Source: Terebella lapidaria
Taxonomy: Eukaryota; Annelida; Polychaeta; Terebellida; Terebellidae
Direction: 5' to 3'
DNA length: 64,000 nt
Assembly (NCBI GenBank): GCA_949152475.1
Contig: OX424567.1
Coordinates: 29,537,402-29,601,401 of the forward strand
Within the stretch, counting starts at the first letter, position 1. Each line of letters opens with the position of its first letter. Positions 24,700 through 36,598 of this stretch are shown one piece after another. The notes under the pieces were generated by a model, which worked only from the letters and a program-made list of their open reading frames with translations, did not search any database and was not told the origin of the DNA. The translations under genes were made by a program, and so were the position numbers.

Positions 24700-25130
24700 T
24701 TTAGAGCGTTATAACGCTCTAAATTAAACCGTTCACCTTCCTAGCATATTTCCATTATCGTGATTTGTAATAAACATATCTAGATCAGAATAATTTTGAG
24801 ATTTCCCTACAAATGATTGAGCTGATGAACTAGCAGGTCCGATGATGTCTCTGGCAGTGTAAATTAGAGCGTTATAACGCTGTAATTTACAGCGTAATAA
24901 CGCCTAAATTACAGCGTAATAACGCTGTAATTAGAGCGTTATTACGCTGTAAATTAAAGCGTAATTACGCTATAAATTAGAGCGTTATAACGCTGTAATA
25001 GAGCGTTATAACGCTGTATTAGAGCGTAATTACGCTGTAAATTAGAGCGTTATTACGCTGTAAATTAGAGCGTTATTACGCTGTATTACAGCGTTATAAC
25101 GCTGTATTACAGCGTTATAACGCTGTAAAG
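24700..25130. repeat. Palindromic GCGTTATAACGC satellite
   Basis: AGAGCGTTATAACGCTCT (about 24703-24720) stands alone, followed by about 140 bp of unrelated sequence. Then, from about 24864, come some dozen copies of a 20-25-bp unit alternating GCGTTATAACGC and GCGTAATTACGC or GCGTTATTACGC, spaced by TGTAAATTAGA. Each unit is its own reverse complement or nearly so. Confidence 0.9.
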
Positions 25131-25174
25131 AAAAAAAGTGCATTCCTCCATCTGGCGAATATGAGCCACCGTAG

Positions 25175-25932
25175 GGAGCCAATCGAATGCGGAATAGGAG
25201 GGAGAGATCGGAGAGGGTGGGGGGGGGGGGGGTGTTGATGGCGGCAGGGGAGGGGCGGGCGGCACTGGAATAATCAAGAGAGGCAACCGAACACCCTGCA
25301 ATTGTCATGCACCGCACTAGTAACGTCCTATTTATACAGCTATATGTAGACCTATATACTGTAGTTTCCACCATGTTTGAAGGTTGTTTGCTGAATAGTA
25401 TATTGTTACGGATACGACACGGAGACGACACGGAGTTGACTAATCACATAGGCCTACCAGCTATCTGTAAAGATCCCGTATTCACGAGGTGTAGAACTGG
25501 TAAATGAAATGGTGTACATGTATGACATGTTTTGGACACAAACTTGCATGAATGACTCTAATCTCTGATATCGGATCAATCGGAATTGAAACCCGATCAG
25601 AACCCGAAACAATGAAACCATAAGAGGTCAATTTGATTGAAATAGAACAATTTGAAATTTGAACTTTGTTGAATCCTAAACCTTCTTTCTATGATATAAT
25701 GTGAATTCATTGCAGGTAATACAATAGTGAAACATATAATCGTTCGCTCGTTTTTGAAAAACAACTAATCAAGATCGGTTTACCAATTAATCTCTCTTTA
25801 CTCGATATCATTGGATTGCACTAATCCACCTCGTTACATACAAAAACATTCACAATCACGACCATCGACTGCGATGGTAACGCTGCATCTCATTGTTGAG
25901 CAAATATCCGCTGGAAACTGTGAAAAGTCACC
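25175..25932. other. Intergenic, leading into receptor-family 5' flank
   Basis: Contains a G14 run near 25221-25234 and no recognised gene. From about 25735 it resembles the sequence upstream of the two intact receptor genes (AAAACAACTAATCAAGATCGG.. TTTACCAATT). Confidence 0.5.
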
Positions 25933-26133
25933 ATGAGGTTCATTGTGTTGATATTTTTTTCTACAGCCAGTTTCGACAATTTTCACAGGCCCGGCTGATT
26001 CAAACCAAGAGCTATTTACGAATCGCCTGAGCAAGGAAGAATTTGTCAGCAACATACTAACGTCCAACACGAAAGTCATTCTCTTTGAAACACTGAAGGA
26101 TGTCGGTCGCACTCCGAATACTATAAAAATGAC
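25933..26133 (+). pseudogene. Receptor pseudogene fragment: signal peptide and N-terminus
   Basis: It aligns with the first 65 or so codons of the gene at 30201. MRFIVLIFFSTASFDNFH corresponds to MKLLVLICFLSSAVSFNNFT, and after a frameshift NRLSKEEFVSNILTS and LFETLKDVGRT follow. The frameshift leads to a stop and homology ends near 26133, so it is dead. The flank upstream is also homologous, so the copy once included its promoter region. Confidence 0.85.
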
Positions 26134-26400
26134 TTTGGGAGAAAGTCAGATATTTTGCCATATATCTGACCTTAAGATAGAAAACGCACACCAGTATATA
26201 TATACACGATAGTCACATGCACTGTTTGGTTCAACATATGCCATTTCCTCATTGATTTCATTGTGAATTTTTAGTGAAGATCGTTTGAATTTGTTCAATT
26301 TCCCTGCATTCTCGGTGCTGCGTATCCCTTGTTGCAACGCGATTTCAACTTATTCGTGTTTGAATACGAATACATTACAAACACTTTTTGGTACATCCAA

Positions 26401-26460
26401 CATGACACTGTTGTTCTCTACAAATCTACTGTAACTTCCACGAGCCACAACATGGTTGAA
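26401..26460 (-). pseudogene. Receptor pseudogene fragment: helix 1 / first intracellular loop
   Basis: The minus strand encodes FNHVVARGSYSRFVENNSVM, matching STMLVARGNYNRIVKNSSVI of the intact receptors. The fragment is short and isolated, in the opposite orientation to the N-terminal relic beside it. Confidence 0.65.
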
Positions 26461-26641
26461 CCAGAGCTGATTACCACCAAGTGGAGATATTACCACCAAG
26501 TAAAAACTGGTAACAGAAATACGATATGGTGAACTGATCAAGATGTTAGTATCAGGTTTGGCCCCAACAAAATGGTGGTTCTATGGTCAAAGCACCAGAA
26601 CCAGTTGCACGAGTTAAAATTTTGAAGAGGAGCCTCAGAAG

Positions 26642-27445
26642 GGCTTAGACTAATTTGCACTCCGCGCGAGCGCGGTGCGCGGCGCGGCGCGCAGCGCGGC
26701 GCGCACGTATTTTATATTTTAGTCGGTGTTTAGCTTATCATATAGATCTATAGCGACCGAAAAGGACCAAAGGTACGGTAACCTAAAAACTGCACCCGCC
26801 CCTGTCTGAAGATTGTCGATATCATAGGTCACAATTATCGTAGTTCAGTCCAATTACGGGTGATCGTGCTAAAATTATCGTGTTACTCAGAGAAATGTCA
26901 TCACTGTTTTAACAGCATTAATTGCAGTGTTACAGCATTGTGGTAAACAATTCTAGTAGTAAACAGTTCTAGGGGTAAACAAGTTTAGCGCTCTCAAAAC
27001 CTACAAAAATAGTAGGACACACTGCCCTTCTTTGACAAATAGGGAGGACGAGAAAGGCCTGATGGATAAATATGACATCACGATTAACCAATGACAAAAA
27101 ACAAAGGAATAAAAATAAAAACACTAACATCTACATTCTGAATGAAGTCCATATTGAGCAAATCCATATTGAGTGTTTGTTTGGTAATTTTGGATTTAGT
27201 GCAGACTATTTGGCTTGCTTCTAAACTTCGAATATATTGTCCTATAAATTTGTCGTCGGTGTTTAATGCAATAACAGGAACTCCATCAGCGCGGGCGGAT
27301 CGAAGCCATTTCTTTACAATGCACGTAGGCTAAATTAAATATTAGGCCTACTTCCCTCCCTTCTGGAACAAACTAGCGCGCCGCGCCATATTTAGCGCGG
27401 CGCGCGGCGCGGCGCGCTGGCGCGGAGTGCAAATTAGTCCAAGCC
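26642..27445. mobile_element. Mutator-like non-autonomous element with CG-rich ends
   Basis: The terminal inverted repeats GGCTTAGACTAATTTGC at the left and its complement (with one mismatch) at the right continue into ACTCCGCGC and then into almost pure CG alternations (26664-26705 and 27377-27424). The 9-bp sequence CCTCAGAAG is duplicated on both sides (26633-26641 and 27446-27454). A 9-bp duplication is typical of the MuDR/Mutator group. The interior has no transposase. Confidence 0.85.
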
Positions 27446-27519
27446 CCTCAGAAGTCCGAATGGTTGATTTCTAGTGTGAATGATAAATATATGTTTCGCG
27501 ATATTCCTCGAACTTTTGC

Positions 27520-27920
27520 AGCAATTATTGTGATCAGATGTTCGCCAGGATGAGAAATACCAGAAAATATACGCCTGTATCTGTTCGTGTTCTGCATTCC
27601 AGGTCATCTCGACAGAAACACTGACCAGCCTAGTGCGACATGTGATATCCTGTTGTAAGTTTTGATGAAGATATTCAATACCCCTCTGGTGAAGTGCAAC
27701 GTGTGATCTGACTCCTGGAATACCTCAAGGCCTTACACGGTCATTTGAAAGCCACTTACAGCAACTAACCATCTGTTCAAAGTTTTGTGGCTTTCAACAT
27801 CAAATTTGTCTGCTTACACAAGGAATACAAGCACTGATTCTGTGTGTATCCACCCACTCTAGATACATGTACTCGATGTCGGCTGCCAGGAACCCGTGTC
27901 GGTCATTTGCAATGTCATTG
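27520..27920 (-). pseudogene. Receptor pseudogene fragment: mid-ectodomain
   Basis: Read on the minus strand it matches the intact gene over 31295-31670: ATGACATTGCAAATGACC, GCAGCCGACATCGAG, GTGGATACACACAGAATCAG, TTCACCAGAGGGGTATTGAA and CATCAAAACTTACAACA. Small deletions and insertions disrupt it. Its tail (AACATCTGATCACAATAATT) also matches the tail of the fragment at 43425-43890, so these two relics share a lineage distinct from the intact pair. Confidence 0.85.
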
Positions 27921-27929
27921 GACAACATA

Positions 27930-29539
27930 GATAGTTTGTCAACCTATTACCGCTTATAACAAGATTTTGATAATGACAATGAAATACCAAACATATATTT
28001 TACTACTTCCCTCAATATTGTATTACATGTACTTATTAAACAATATTTTACTACTTCCCTCCCTGACCGTGTTCAACTTGGGTTTGGTTTCATTAGCTTC
28101 AGTGCCTTCCATTGATACATTCCTTTGCTGCAGACATGACCAAATTATTTGCAAACGATGTACTTACTATGTTTCGTTGAACTTCAACTCTGGCGCAACA
28201 TGGTCAACGGTCATGAGCTATTATGGCTTGGGGACCCTATCAAGAATGTCAAAATATCCAACAATTCTCCAAAATCGGGGATAAATATTTGTTGCACAAT
28301 TATTCTGCAAAATATCACACTAGTTTGAGACGCATTAAGTTCGTTGAACTTTCGTAATATTATATATCCAATGCTATGATATTGCTCTGAATAATTTAGA
28401 GCATATTCTTATCGGGTGATATATATGTTGTACAGTAACTATACATTTTGTTTGTTATTACGCAAAATCGATGTAAATGTAGCGACGATCGGTGATTTTC
28501 ACAAATTAGAGCTTAGTTTCTCACAAATTAGAGCGTAGTACAAATTGAGTACTTATGTACTTGTCATACACTTATTTCACGGGGGTTGTTTCGGATTTCT
28601 AAATTGTTTTGATAAGTTGTTGGGCAGTTGTGCACTAATTTCATCTGGTTTACACTAGAAACAACTATTATTACACACTGTCTGCCCCTGATGACGCCAG
28701 TGTGGCTACAGATATGAATGTTTGGTCGGACTTTGTTTCTATTCCGAAAGTTTTTGTTAGGTTTCTTATTGGTATCATCAAAATCTAGTTATCAGCGGTA
28801 ATAGGTTGATACATACATTAATCTATAAAAGTTGACGATCATAAACAATAGAGGTATTACTGACAACATATGGGATTGTGGTCACGCCATTATCATGTTT
28901 GGGATATTTTTATGTGTTCCCTACCGATGTCTGATGTGCTGGTCTTTCAGCTCTGTCCCAGTGCTGACCAGAACTTGTCTCTCTCATGTTAAATCACCAT
29001 GTTAAGAAAATATAAGCATCGAGTTTGTTTAAAAATTGTTCAGCTCCAAATTATTTGAGCCGCCGAATCAGTTCGGTATTGATGCCGTTTTCACTTTGAA
29101 TTTTGTTTCAGCGCACAATATGCCAAATTGTCCTCAGTGTGATCCAATATATTGGCGACTGTAGTGAAGAACAGACATTAGTTAGGCTACACTACCAAAA
29201 ACAACCGAGGAGCCCTTTAACATATAACACGAGATAATCTCGCCTATGATTCTATCAGTAGGCCTTAATTCAGATGTGTTGTGACAATAAAGTATTCAGT
29301 AGATTATTTAAAGGAGTGGTTCATTCCATACACATAACTTTGTAAGAAGATTTCGTCAATCCTGTAGTACATACATGTATTCTTCGCGTCTATACTCTGA
29401 GCCCACAGCCACATGAGGCCCTCAATAACCATGATAACATCCCTCTGGTGATCCTCGCAACCTCGAACGGCCTGGGAGTCACTCCGGATGTTTTGAAATG
29501 CTTCAAATCGCCGGGATGATCAATGGCTCTGTCCGTATT
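27930..29539. other. Intergenic, nothing recognised
   Basis: AT-rich unique sequence with only short reading frames. Confidence 0.4.
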
Positions 29540-29880
29540 AACACTATGGCCGCACGATCTGTATAATGGAATCATGCTGTATCCAGAATGGCACTAGACA
29601 TTCGCACCACACACAGCTTATGTTCCCTGGATCGCCTTGGACATTCTCAACACTGGACATCATTGGCTTCCGTTGACTGGGACAGCAAGATTTGACATTC
29701 CCCGTGTGGCCGCAAAGCGTTGTATACTCCGTACATGTATGAGTGGTATTTGATACGTGGAGTGTTCTGGAACCAAAACTTGTATAAATTCAGAAAAACT
29801 CTAAACTTTGTTACCCTCAATGAGTATATAATTGAAACTTGATGAAATTCGGATACAATGTTATCTTCAATATGACCAAT
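29540..29880. repeat. Upstream repeat shared by both receptor genes (single unit)
   Basis: Homologous to 45112-45780. It holds one copy of the unit CATCATTGGCTTCCGTTGAC ... GTACATGTATGAG. The same unit is present three times in tandem upstream of the second gene. Confidence 0.8.
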
Positions 29881-29959
29881 GCGAGATGATTTGAAGCTTG
29901 AACTGCATTAAACCCGAATCCGAATCACCTAACGATGTAACCTGCAAACTAATGCCGTT

Positions 29960-30200
29960 ACTAGAACAACAAACGTAATAATAAAACTAATCAAGGTCGG
30001 TTTACCAATTGATTCGGTCGTGACACGTGCATTCTCCTCTAGTTGGGTATGATTGCCACTGCAGTCAGAAGATAATCCTTCACATTATCCCCAAAGCCAA
30101 TCACGATCAGTTTACAAATTACGTCTGAAGGTTGTGATGATAAATACGCTACAAATCTTGTTTTGCTTCTGACTTCCAGGGATGTCATCAAGAAAGCATC
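29960..30200 (+). promoter_or_regulatory. Conserved receptor 5' flank (probable promoter / 5' UTR)
   Basis: This flank is conserved upstream of both intact genes (29960-30200, 45930-46141) and of two dead copies (25735-25932, 44010-44255). Common blocks are AACTAATCAAGGTCGGTTTA, GATTGCCACTGCAGTCAGAA and CTTGTTTTGC near the start codon. No TATA box is obvious. Conservation with the gene may simply reflect the extent of the duplicated unit, so a regulatory role is an inference. Confidence 0.4.
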
Positions 30201-33200
30201 ATGAAGTTGCTTGTGTTGATTTGTTTTCTCTCCTCTGCAGTCAGTTTCAACAATTTTACGGGCCCTTCTGATTTCAATTATGAGATTTTTATGAATCAAC
30301 AGAGCAAGGAAGAATTTGACAGAAACATACTAACGTCCTACACGAAAGCCCTCCTCTTTGAAACACTGAAGGATGTCGGTCGCACCACGTATAGTATGAA
30401 AGAAGTGACCACTATGCTGTTCGGTGCGATCCGAGACATCATCACCTTGCGACATGAAACAAGTGTAATATGTCAACGAAACACCACCAGAAAAGTGGCT
30501 TATCTGCAGTATGCTGGGGGATTTGACATTCATGCCAAGTGTGACCATGAATGGTTCATTACAACCTCCCAGCTGGCATCAATCAACATCACTATCATTG
30601 CCCAGGAAATGTCATTCTTGCCACCATCCTGCAAGAACAGTAACCACTTGCTCATATCTCAGGTGCTGCCCAAGTACAAGAAGATTGCCTACCTCTGTGG
30701 CAGACCTCGGCCCTCGACGTTCCTAGTTCTCGGGTACAGGTCCAGGATCCATGTACACACGACCAGAGTACACGACAATACCCGTGTTGTACTGCAGTAC
30801 CAGAGCATACCCAAACTATCGGGAGTCAAAATTGTATATGAGAAGCATGAGAGTAAAGATGATGATAAGTGGGAAGAAACCACTCGGATTTGGACGCATG
30901 CACAGGACCTAGCAATACTGGAAAACAAATATATCATTAGTTTTACCCTTTCTACTTACCTGAGTATGCGAGTAGTGGTGAACTGCAATATGGCACGCTT
31001 GAACTCTTACCAATATGTGATGTTCATCGATGGACCTACCTTTCTCCACAACTCTATTTTTGATTTTCCCGTTACAGCCAAAAATACTACAGTTGGATCT
31101 TATAGATGGGTTTCTTCTTTGAATGATGCATCATTAATTTATTATTCTGAACGTGTACAATATGGTTTTGGTTTATCATTCGAGTACACATCCCGTGAAT
31201 GCCCAAGCTCTGTATGTGCCCTTCAAGAATCGTCAGTAGGACAAAATGTTCAGCACTCATTTGTCGAGCAGAACAACACATCACTATCCATATTCTCATA
31301 TGACATTGCGAATAACCAAGACGGGTTCCTTGCGGCTGACATCGAGCATCTAGAGGTGGGTGGATACACACAGAATCAGTGTTTGTATGGCGGTGTATTC
31401 CTTGTGTATACAGACATAATTGATGTGGAAGGTCACAAAACTTTCAACAGCTGGCTAGTGGCTGCATTTTGTTCTCAAGCGACCGTGGAAGGCCTGAGAG
31501 CATTCCAGGAGTCAGGTCACAAGTTGCACTTCACCAGAGGGGTATTGAATATCTTCATCAAAACTTACAACATGATATCACATGTCGAACTGGACTGGTC
31601 AATATTTCTATCGAGATGCCCTGGAATACAGAACATTAACAGATACATGCGGATATTTCCTGGTACATACAGTATTCAAGGACTGGATTATACCTATGTT
31701 CGCTCAAACATGGAGATTGAGGTTGTCCCAACAAACAGTGGTGCACTCTTTATTTTTGACTTGATAACACTGGACGTTCCTTGTGCCCATTACGGAATCA
31801 TCCCATCAGACGACGTCCACTGGATCTTCGTTCCTGCAGAAAAACTTGAAACGTACTCTGAAACTTATAATGGTCTTCTTTATGATCCATGGACATCAGA
31901 CATCGTTGTATCGTATCAGTCTCGACTTTCTATAAACACAATGACACGAGGTACTGAGGGTACCATTGTAACTCGAACCATCTTTAATATCCAAATTTTT
32001 TCGAGCAAGATGAAAAGTGGCAAAGTCAGGGATAGTCGCTACAACAAAAATACAAATTATCTTTACTCTAATTTTGCCAATCCCGTATCCTTCCCTGACA
32101 TCACTGACCAACCCCTGGGGTGTTTCGGAACGGTTTCTATGCTACCCACTCCACACTCCTGTGAGCACCCCCAAATAATAATTGCTTCAAAACCTGAAGG
32201 AATTTCAAAAATTGCGTGTGCATCCATTGTACTGGAAATAAACCATTTCGAGGCTCCAATGCAAGATTCTCCCTCGTATAGCTGGTTGTGGGACTTTTCT
32301 ATTGAAGCTCTCACTACAGGCGTGTACATATCGTTTGAAACTTCGTCAAAATCCTGTTTTCTGAGTGTTTTGCCAAAGATGGATGTGCATTTGGTTAGGA
32401 AGTACACGTGGCGAAGAAGTGTTGATGATGATGAATCGATGCTCTCTATGGATATATTGGAAGATGTGGCTGATGGTCTATTTTCTTCCATTCCTATCAT
32501 CAGTGAGGTTCGTGTTCTAGTCTTCTTCACAGGACTGAAACAGGACAGACCTTGTAGACTACAGCTCACGTACAAAACAAGGAGATTCCCTGAGATTGAA
32601 GGTTCTCTCTTGTTCCTTCGTCGTGGTCACATATTACGAGTTGACGAATCTGTTCAAGCTGATTTCAGATGGGCTCATATGTGTTCCAAGAGCCGGTGTT
32701 ATCGCCTGTTCTTGGGCAAAACTTCACTCCCATGGGATGCTGCTAACCGATTGTGTAAGGCTGATGGTTACAATCTCCTAAGTCTTCAGACTGATACGGA
32801 ATGGGCCATGATCAAGCTCTGGCTCTATAGTGAACATGTAGTACACCTCTCCAACATTCTGCAAAGTCAAATGTATACAGCATGGGTCCTGCATATCGGA
32901 TTAGTACACAAACATGAGGTAAGCTTCTTCATTAAAATATGGCACATCTTTTACGTTGCTATCGTTTATGTTTCAGTCAACTCACTGTATATTTTACAGG
33001 AAGTTGCTACCCAATGGACAGATGGAACATATTACATATATCGACATTGGTACACCAAGTCCCACTTTAGGTTCCCGTCCCAAGTCTATTCGTGTGCACC
33101 AGACTGTCGGGAGACCGCTGATGAACCCTACTCACACTCAATACTGGAACCACAGCACAGCGGGGACGTGAAATGTGTTGGTGTTATTTTATCTGGACAT

Positions 33201-36167
33201 TCAGACGAGTGGGTCACTTTGCCATGTGGTAGAGCAACAGTTCGTAGTTCTGTCATTTGTGAAACTGGCAATATGAAGGAAGAGCAACTTGATGAGGATG
33301 GTAATGAAATAGCAAGATTTACTAGCCACGAAGAAGCACAGAATATAAAAACAGAGTTTCAATGGAAAAGCCAACGTTGTCCACGAGGTTTATTGCCATT
33401 GAAAGGAACATGTTTTCGTTTGTTGAGTGTGACTGATATTCGAAATGTGAAAGAACTCATTTCCACAACCCGCCATGAAGTCTTTTCTGCAAAGTACCTA
33501 CAACTCCTACACTTTTATTTGAAAACTTGGCATATATCAGGATATATACTAGCGTTGACAGTTGACAATGATCACCGAACAACATGCACATTGCTAGACT
33601 CGAATCTTGATTCCCTTACCATGAACCATCTAAAGATAGCAGAACAGGGTGAATGTGCTGACATGAACACTACCCATAGCTACATTCTACAAGTATTTGA
33701 CATGATTGAGGTAGAACAGACATGTCCAAGCCCACTATTCCAGTGTGATACTGGAATGTGCATACACCGGGACCACCGTTGTGATGGAGATCTAGACTGT
33801 GCAGGAGGGGAAGATGAGTCAGACTGTCCAAAACCCTGCCAGATCATCAAAGCTAACGAGTCTTCTAACTGGTGTGAAACATGCGGCAGTTTTCACTTCC
33901 AATGCCCAGATGGCGAATGCGTAGCGCTACCTAAGGTAACTTTTACGATTTATCTCAGATATGTGGGTATGTATAATATGCATGTAAGCATATGATGTTA
34001 ATTGTTCCTGTGCTCGCCCATTGTACAGGTCTGTGATGGAGTGATGGATTGTTGGAGTGCCACTGATGAAGCCAGATGTGAACAGGAAATACACGAGCCT
34101 CACTCATCCCACGGGCCACAGATCAGCAACATGGCAAATTGTAGCTTGCTTCTTGAAGATTATCCTATGTTACAAAACGATTTGATTCCAGACTGTGAGA
34201 ACGCTTCAGATGAGACAGAATTCCTGTCCTTTTTATCAGGCGAGGTGCAAAGCGAACATGCTTGTTCGAACACGTTGCATGCAGCTTGCCATCCAGGTTA
34301 TTATTCAGTGTGCTATCCAAGACATGCAACTTGTACATACAGACAAGGGCCTTATGGTCTGCTAGGTCCGTGTCGGAATGGGGGGCATCTACACAACTGT
34401 GTCCTCCACGAATGTCCAACCATGTTCAAATGTCCTGATGCGTTTTGTGTACCTTGGAATTTTGTGTGTGATGGCAAGAAGCAATGTCCAGAAGGAGACG
34501 ACGAGGCGGGGTGTGGTGATTTGAGGCACTGTCAAGGGAGGATTAGATGTAAGGAGACAGATGTGTGTGTGGATCCCAGTCAGATATGTGATGGTATCAC
34601 AGACTGTCCCCTGAGAGGGGAGGATGAGAACAACTGTGCTGTCTTTGCATGTCCTCCTTCCTGTTCTTGTCTTGGACGGCACATTGACTGCAGTGATCGA
34701 GGATTAGTGAATGCTCTACAAATACCAACAGGAACTCTAGCATTGAGTTTAGCATTTAATATACTGCAATATATACCCACAATCAATGTCCCAGGCATGC
34801 TATCTGTGAACATATCATTCAATGCTTTCAGGGTTGTAAACTCATTAGCGTTTGAATTCCTCGGAAACCTTTTACACCTAGACTTATCATATAATCAAAT
34901 ATACAGTATACATGCCAACGCATTCATGGGACTCCACAATCTTATTCATTTGAACCTGGATGGCAACCAGATTATGGCTTTGTTTTCTACAAGTTTTCAT
35001 GGATTATTGTCTCTGCCACGATTGGCATTGCGGGGTCTCGTTGTGGATGACTTGCCAGACTGCATGTTCTCTCATCTCAAATCCGTCCAACATCTGAGTT
35101 TTCACTCGTCATCAATAAGAGAAATGACAGATTCCACATTCTGTCAAATTCCCATCTTGACAACGTTGAGATTCGATGACACAAATATTGTGGAAAGCAT
35201 ATGGGGCAACCCCTTTTCTGGTCCCAAGCCCAATACCAACATCCTGTTCAGTCCACAAGGAATCTGCTGCATGGCCAAGAGACTGTGTGGCGGGTATGGA
35301 GGGGAAATATGTTACATTGTTCTCCCCAAGGCCTCAGTTCCGATTTTCCACATGGCTGTCATAGTTTTAACCACATTTGCTTCAACCATGCTCGTGGCCC
35401 GTGGAAACTATAATAGAATTGTCAAGAACAGCAGTGTCATTTCGACCCTTTCGGCACTTTCGACCTGTACCTACCTCTCACTCTTCATCGTGTTGTTGGA
35501 TGAATGGCAACAGCAAACCTTTTCAGCTCATACAAAACCTGTATTATCTTGTCTAGTTATCAGAATACTTTCTCAGTGTGCACCACTATTATCATCCTTT
35601 TTGCTACTCATGACAGCATTTGTACGAATGCAGGCAATTGTGTACGCAACAAAAATGAGAACAGCCAGGAATACTGTTTTGACCAGGATTCTGGTATCAG
35701 GATGTCTTGCCATTTTTGCAAGCAGCCTGACAATGTATACAACATTCGGTGCCACAGAGATCGACTCAAATAAAGAGTGTGCATTTCTTTGTCTGAGCAA
35801 ATACAACTCACGCATTAAATGGGTGCAAATTGCAATATGTATATTTTGTGCGATGCCACTTTGCGTCATCACAGCTGTATCGGGCGTACACTTTTTGAAA
35901 GGAAAGCAGCATCTAGATGCCCTGAAAGTGATGCGAAGAAAACACCAAGAAGTGGGGCTGTTGGTTAGGATGTCACTACTGCCAATCCTTAACTTGGTGG
36001 TGTGGTCAGTCGTGTTTGTTTCAATCGTTAGCGACCAGGATTGCACAACTATGACTTACCTAACTGTCTATCTGTTGCCTTTGCTCTCTATTCTACACCC
36101 TGTGTTCAACACGTTAACCGGGTCAGCTTTCCTCCAGGGCTGTGTCCGTTCGGGATATGGAAGATGA
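30201..36167 (+). CDS. CUB-like / C-type lectin / LDLa / LRR seven-helix receptor, gene A
   Basis: Exons 30201-32918, 33000-33935 and 34029-36167 join in frame to 1930 residues. Introns are 81 nt (GAG|GTAAGC..TTACAG|G) and 93 nt (AAG|GTAACT..TACAG|G). Order: signal peptide (1-16); a large ectodomain with a CUB-like module (about 114-200, with C114, C144 and LCG at 165-167) and further beta-rich cysteine-containing segments; a C-type lectin domain (about 828-995, with WTDG and paired C-terminal cysteines); a diverged second lectin-like segment (about 1033-1145); LDLa modules at about 1148-1183, 1201-1235, 1347-1380 and 1386-1421 (CDGDLDC, CDGVMDC, CDGKKQC, CDGITDC); LRRNT at 1426 and about six LRRs; an LGR-type hinge (GICCMAKRLC); seven helices (about 1656-1917); and a tail of about 13 residues. 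The LDLa/LRR/7TM half resembles relaxin receptors and GRL101. Helix 3 ends FVRM instead of DRY, and helix 7 has HPVFN instead of NPxxY. It is a cell-surface receptor of unknown ligand. Start chosen because the signal peptide follows it and the dead copies share it. Confidence 0.88.
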
Positions 36168-36598
36168 ATTTATATACCTGATATGATTCACAGTTCTGTA
36201 AGTATTATTGATATGGTTGTTTAGCTATTCCACGATATTGTGACGTGATTCGGACGAAAAATTATAATATCATTGAGCAACATGGGTGTTTATACAGGAA
36301 GTCATCTTTCCATCTTTGTATGGAGCAGATGTGCAATGGTTATATTTACATTACCATGTATTCAGCGTTTCACTGAATGTATATTGACTGATTACTAGAA
36401 TTCACTATGAGTGAACTAGCTATGTGTGAGCTTAGACGAAAGTGTGATAAGTGTTAACCTGAGGATGTACCTGTTTAAGAGGGCATAGCAGGATCATAGA
36501 ACAGTACATGAGTGAAACGTGATAGCCACAAATCAGCAATCCAGTGAATTGTAGCTGTGTGAATAGTATTTCATGTTGTAGAAGTCCTGGCCTTTTAA
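36168..36598 (+). other. 3' flank / UTR of gene A
   Basis: Matches the sequence after gene B (52109-52350 and then 54654-54800) with moderate divergence. No strong polyadenylation signal is seen before the inserted foldback element. Confidence 0.5.

Larger units (their letters stand above)
23127..25174. mobile_element. Composite 2.05-kb element with CTACGG terminal inverted repeats
   Basis: The left end (23127-23165, CTACGGAAGCTCATATTCGC) and right end (25136-25174, read inversely CTACGGTGGCTCATATTCGC) match over roughly 40 bp with several mismatches. Inside, in order, are a GGTTACCGGACC segment, a GTCC microsatellite, two tandem 455-bp units, TGACCTTGA-rich sequence, a second GTCCGGTAACCT mark near 24666, and a palindromic GCGTTATAACGC satellite. 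No transposase is encoded. No target duplication is certain. Parts of the family recur inverted at 18905-19030. Confidence 0.6.

Noticed and set aside
24864-25130. CRISPR-like array
   Set aside because: Repeats are palindromic and contiguous without unique spacers, in an animal genome.
33936-33995. Continuation of the first receptor reading frame to a stop, suggesting two separate genes
   Set aside because: A consensus donor (AAG|GTAACT) and acceptor (TACAG|GTC) join the second LDLa module exactly in phase; without splicing that module would be cut in half.
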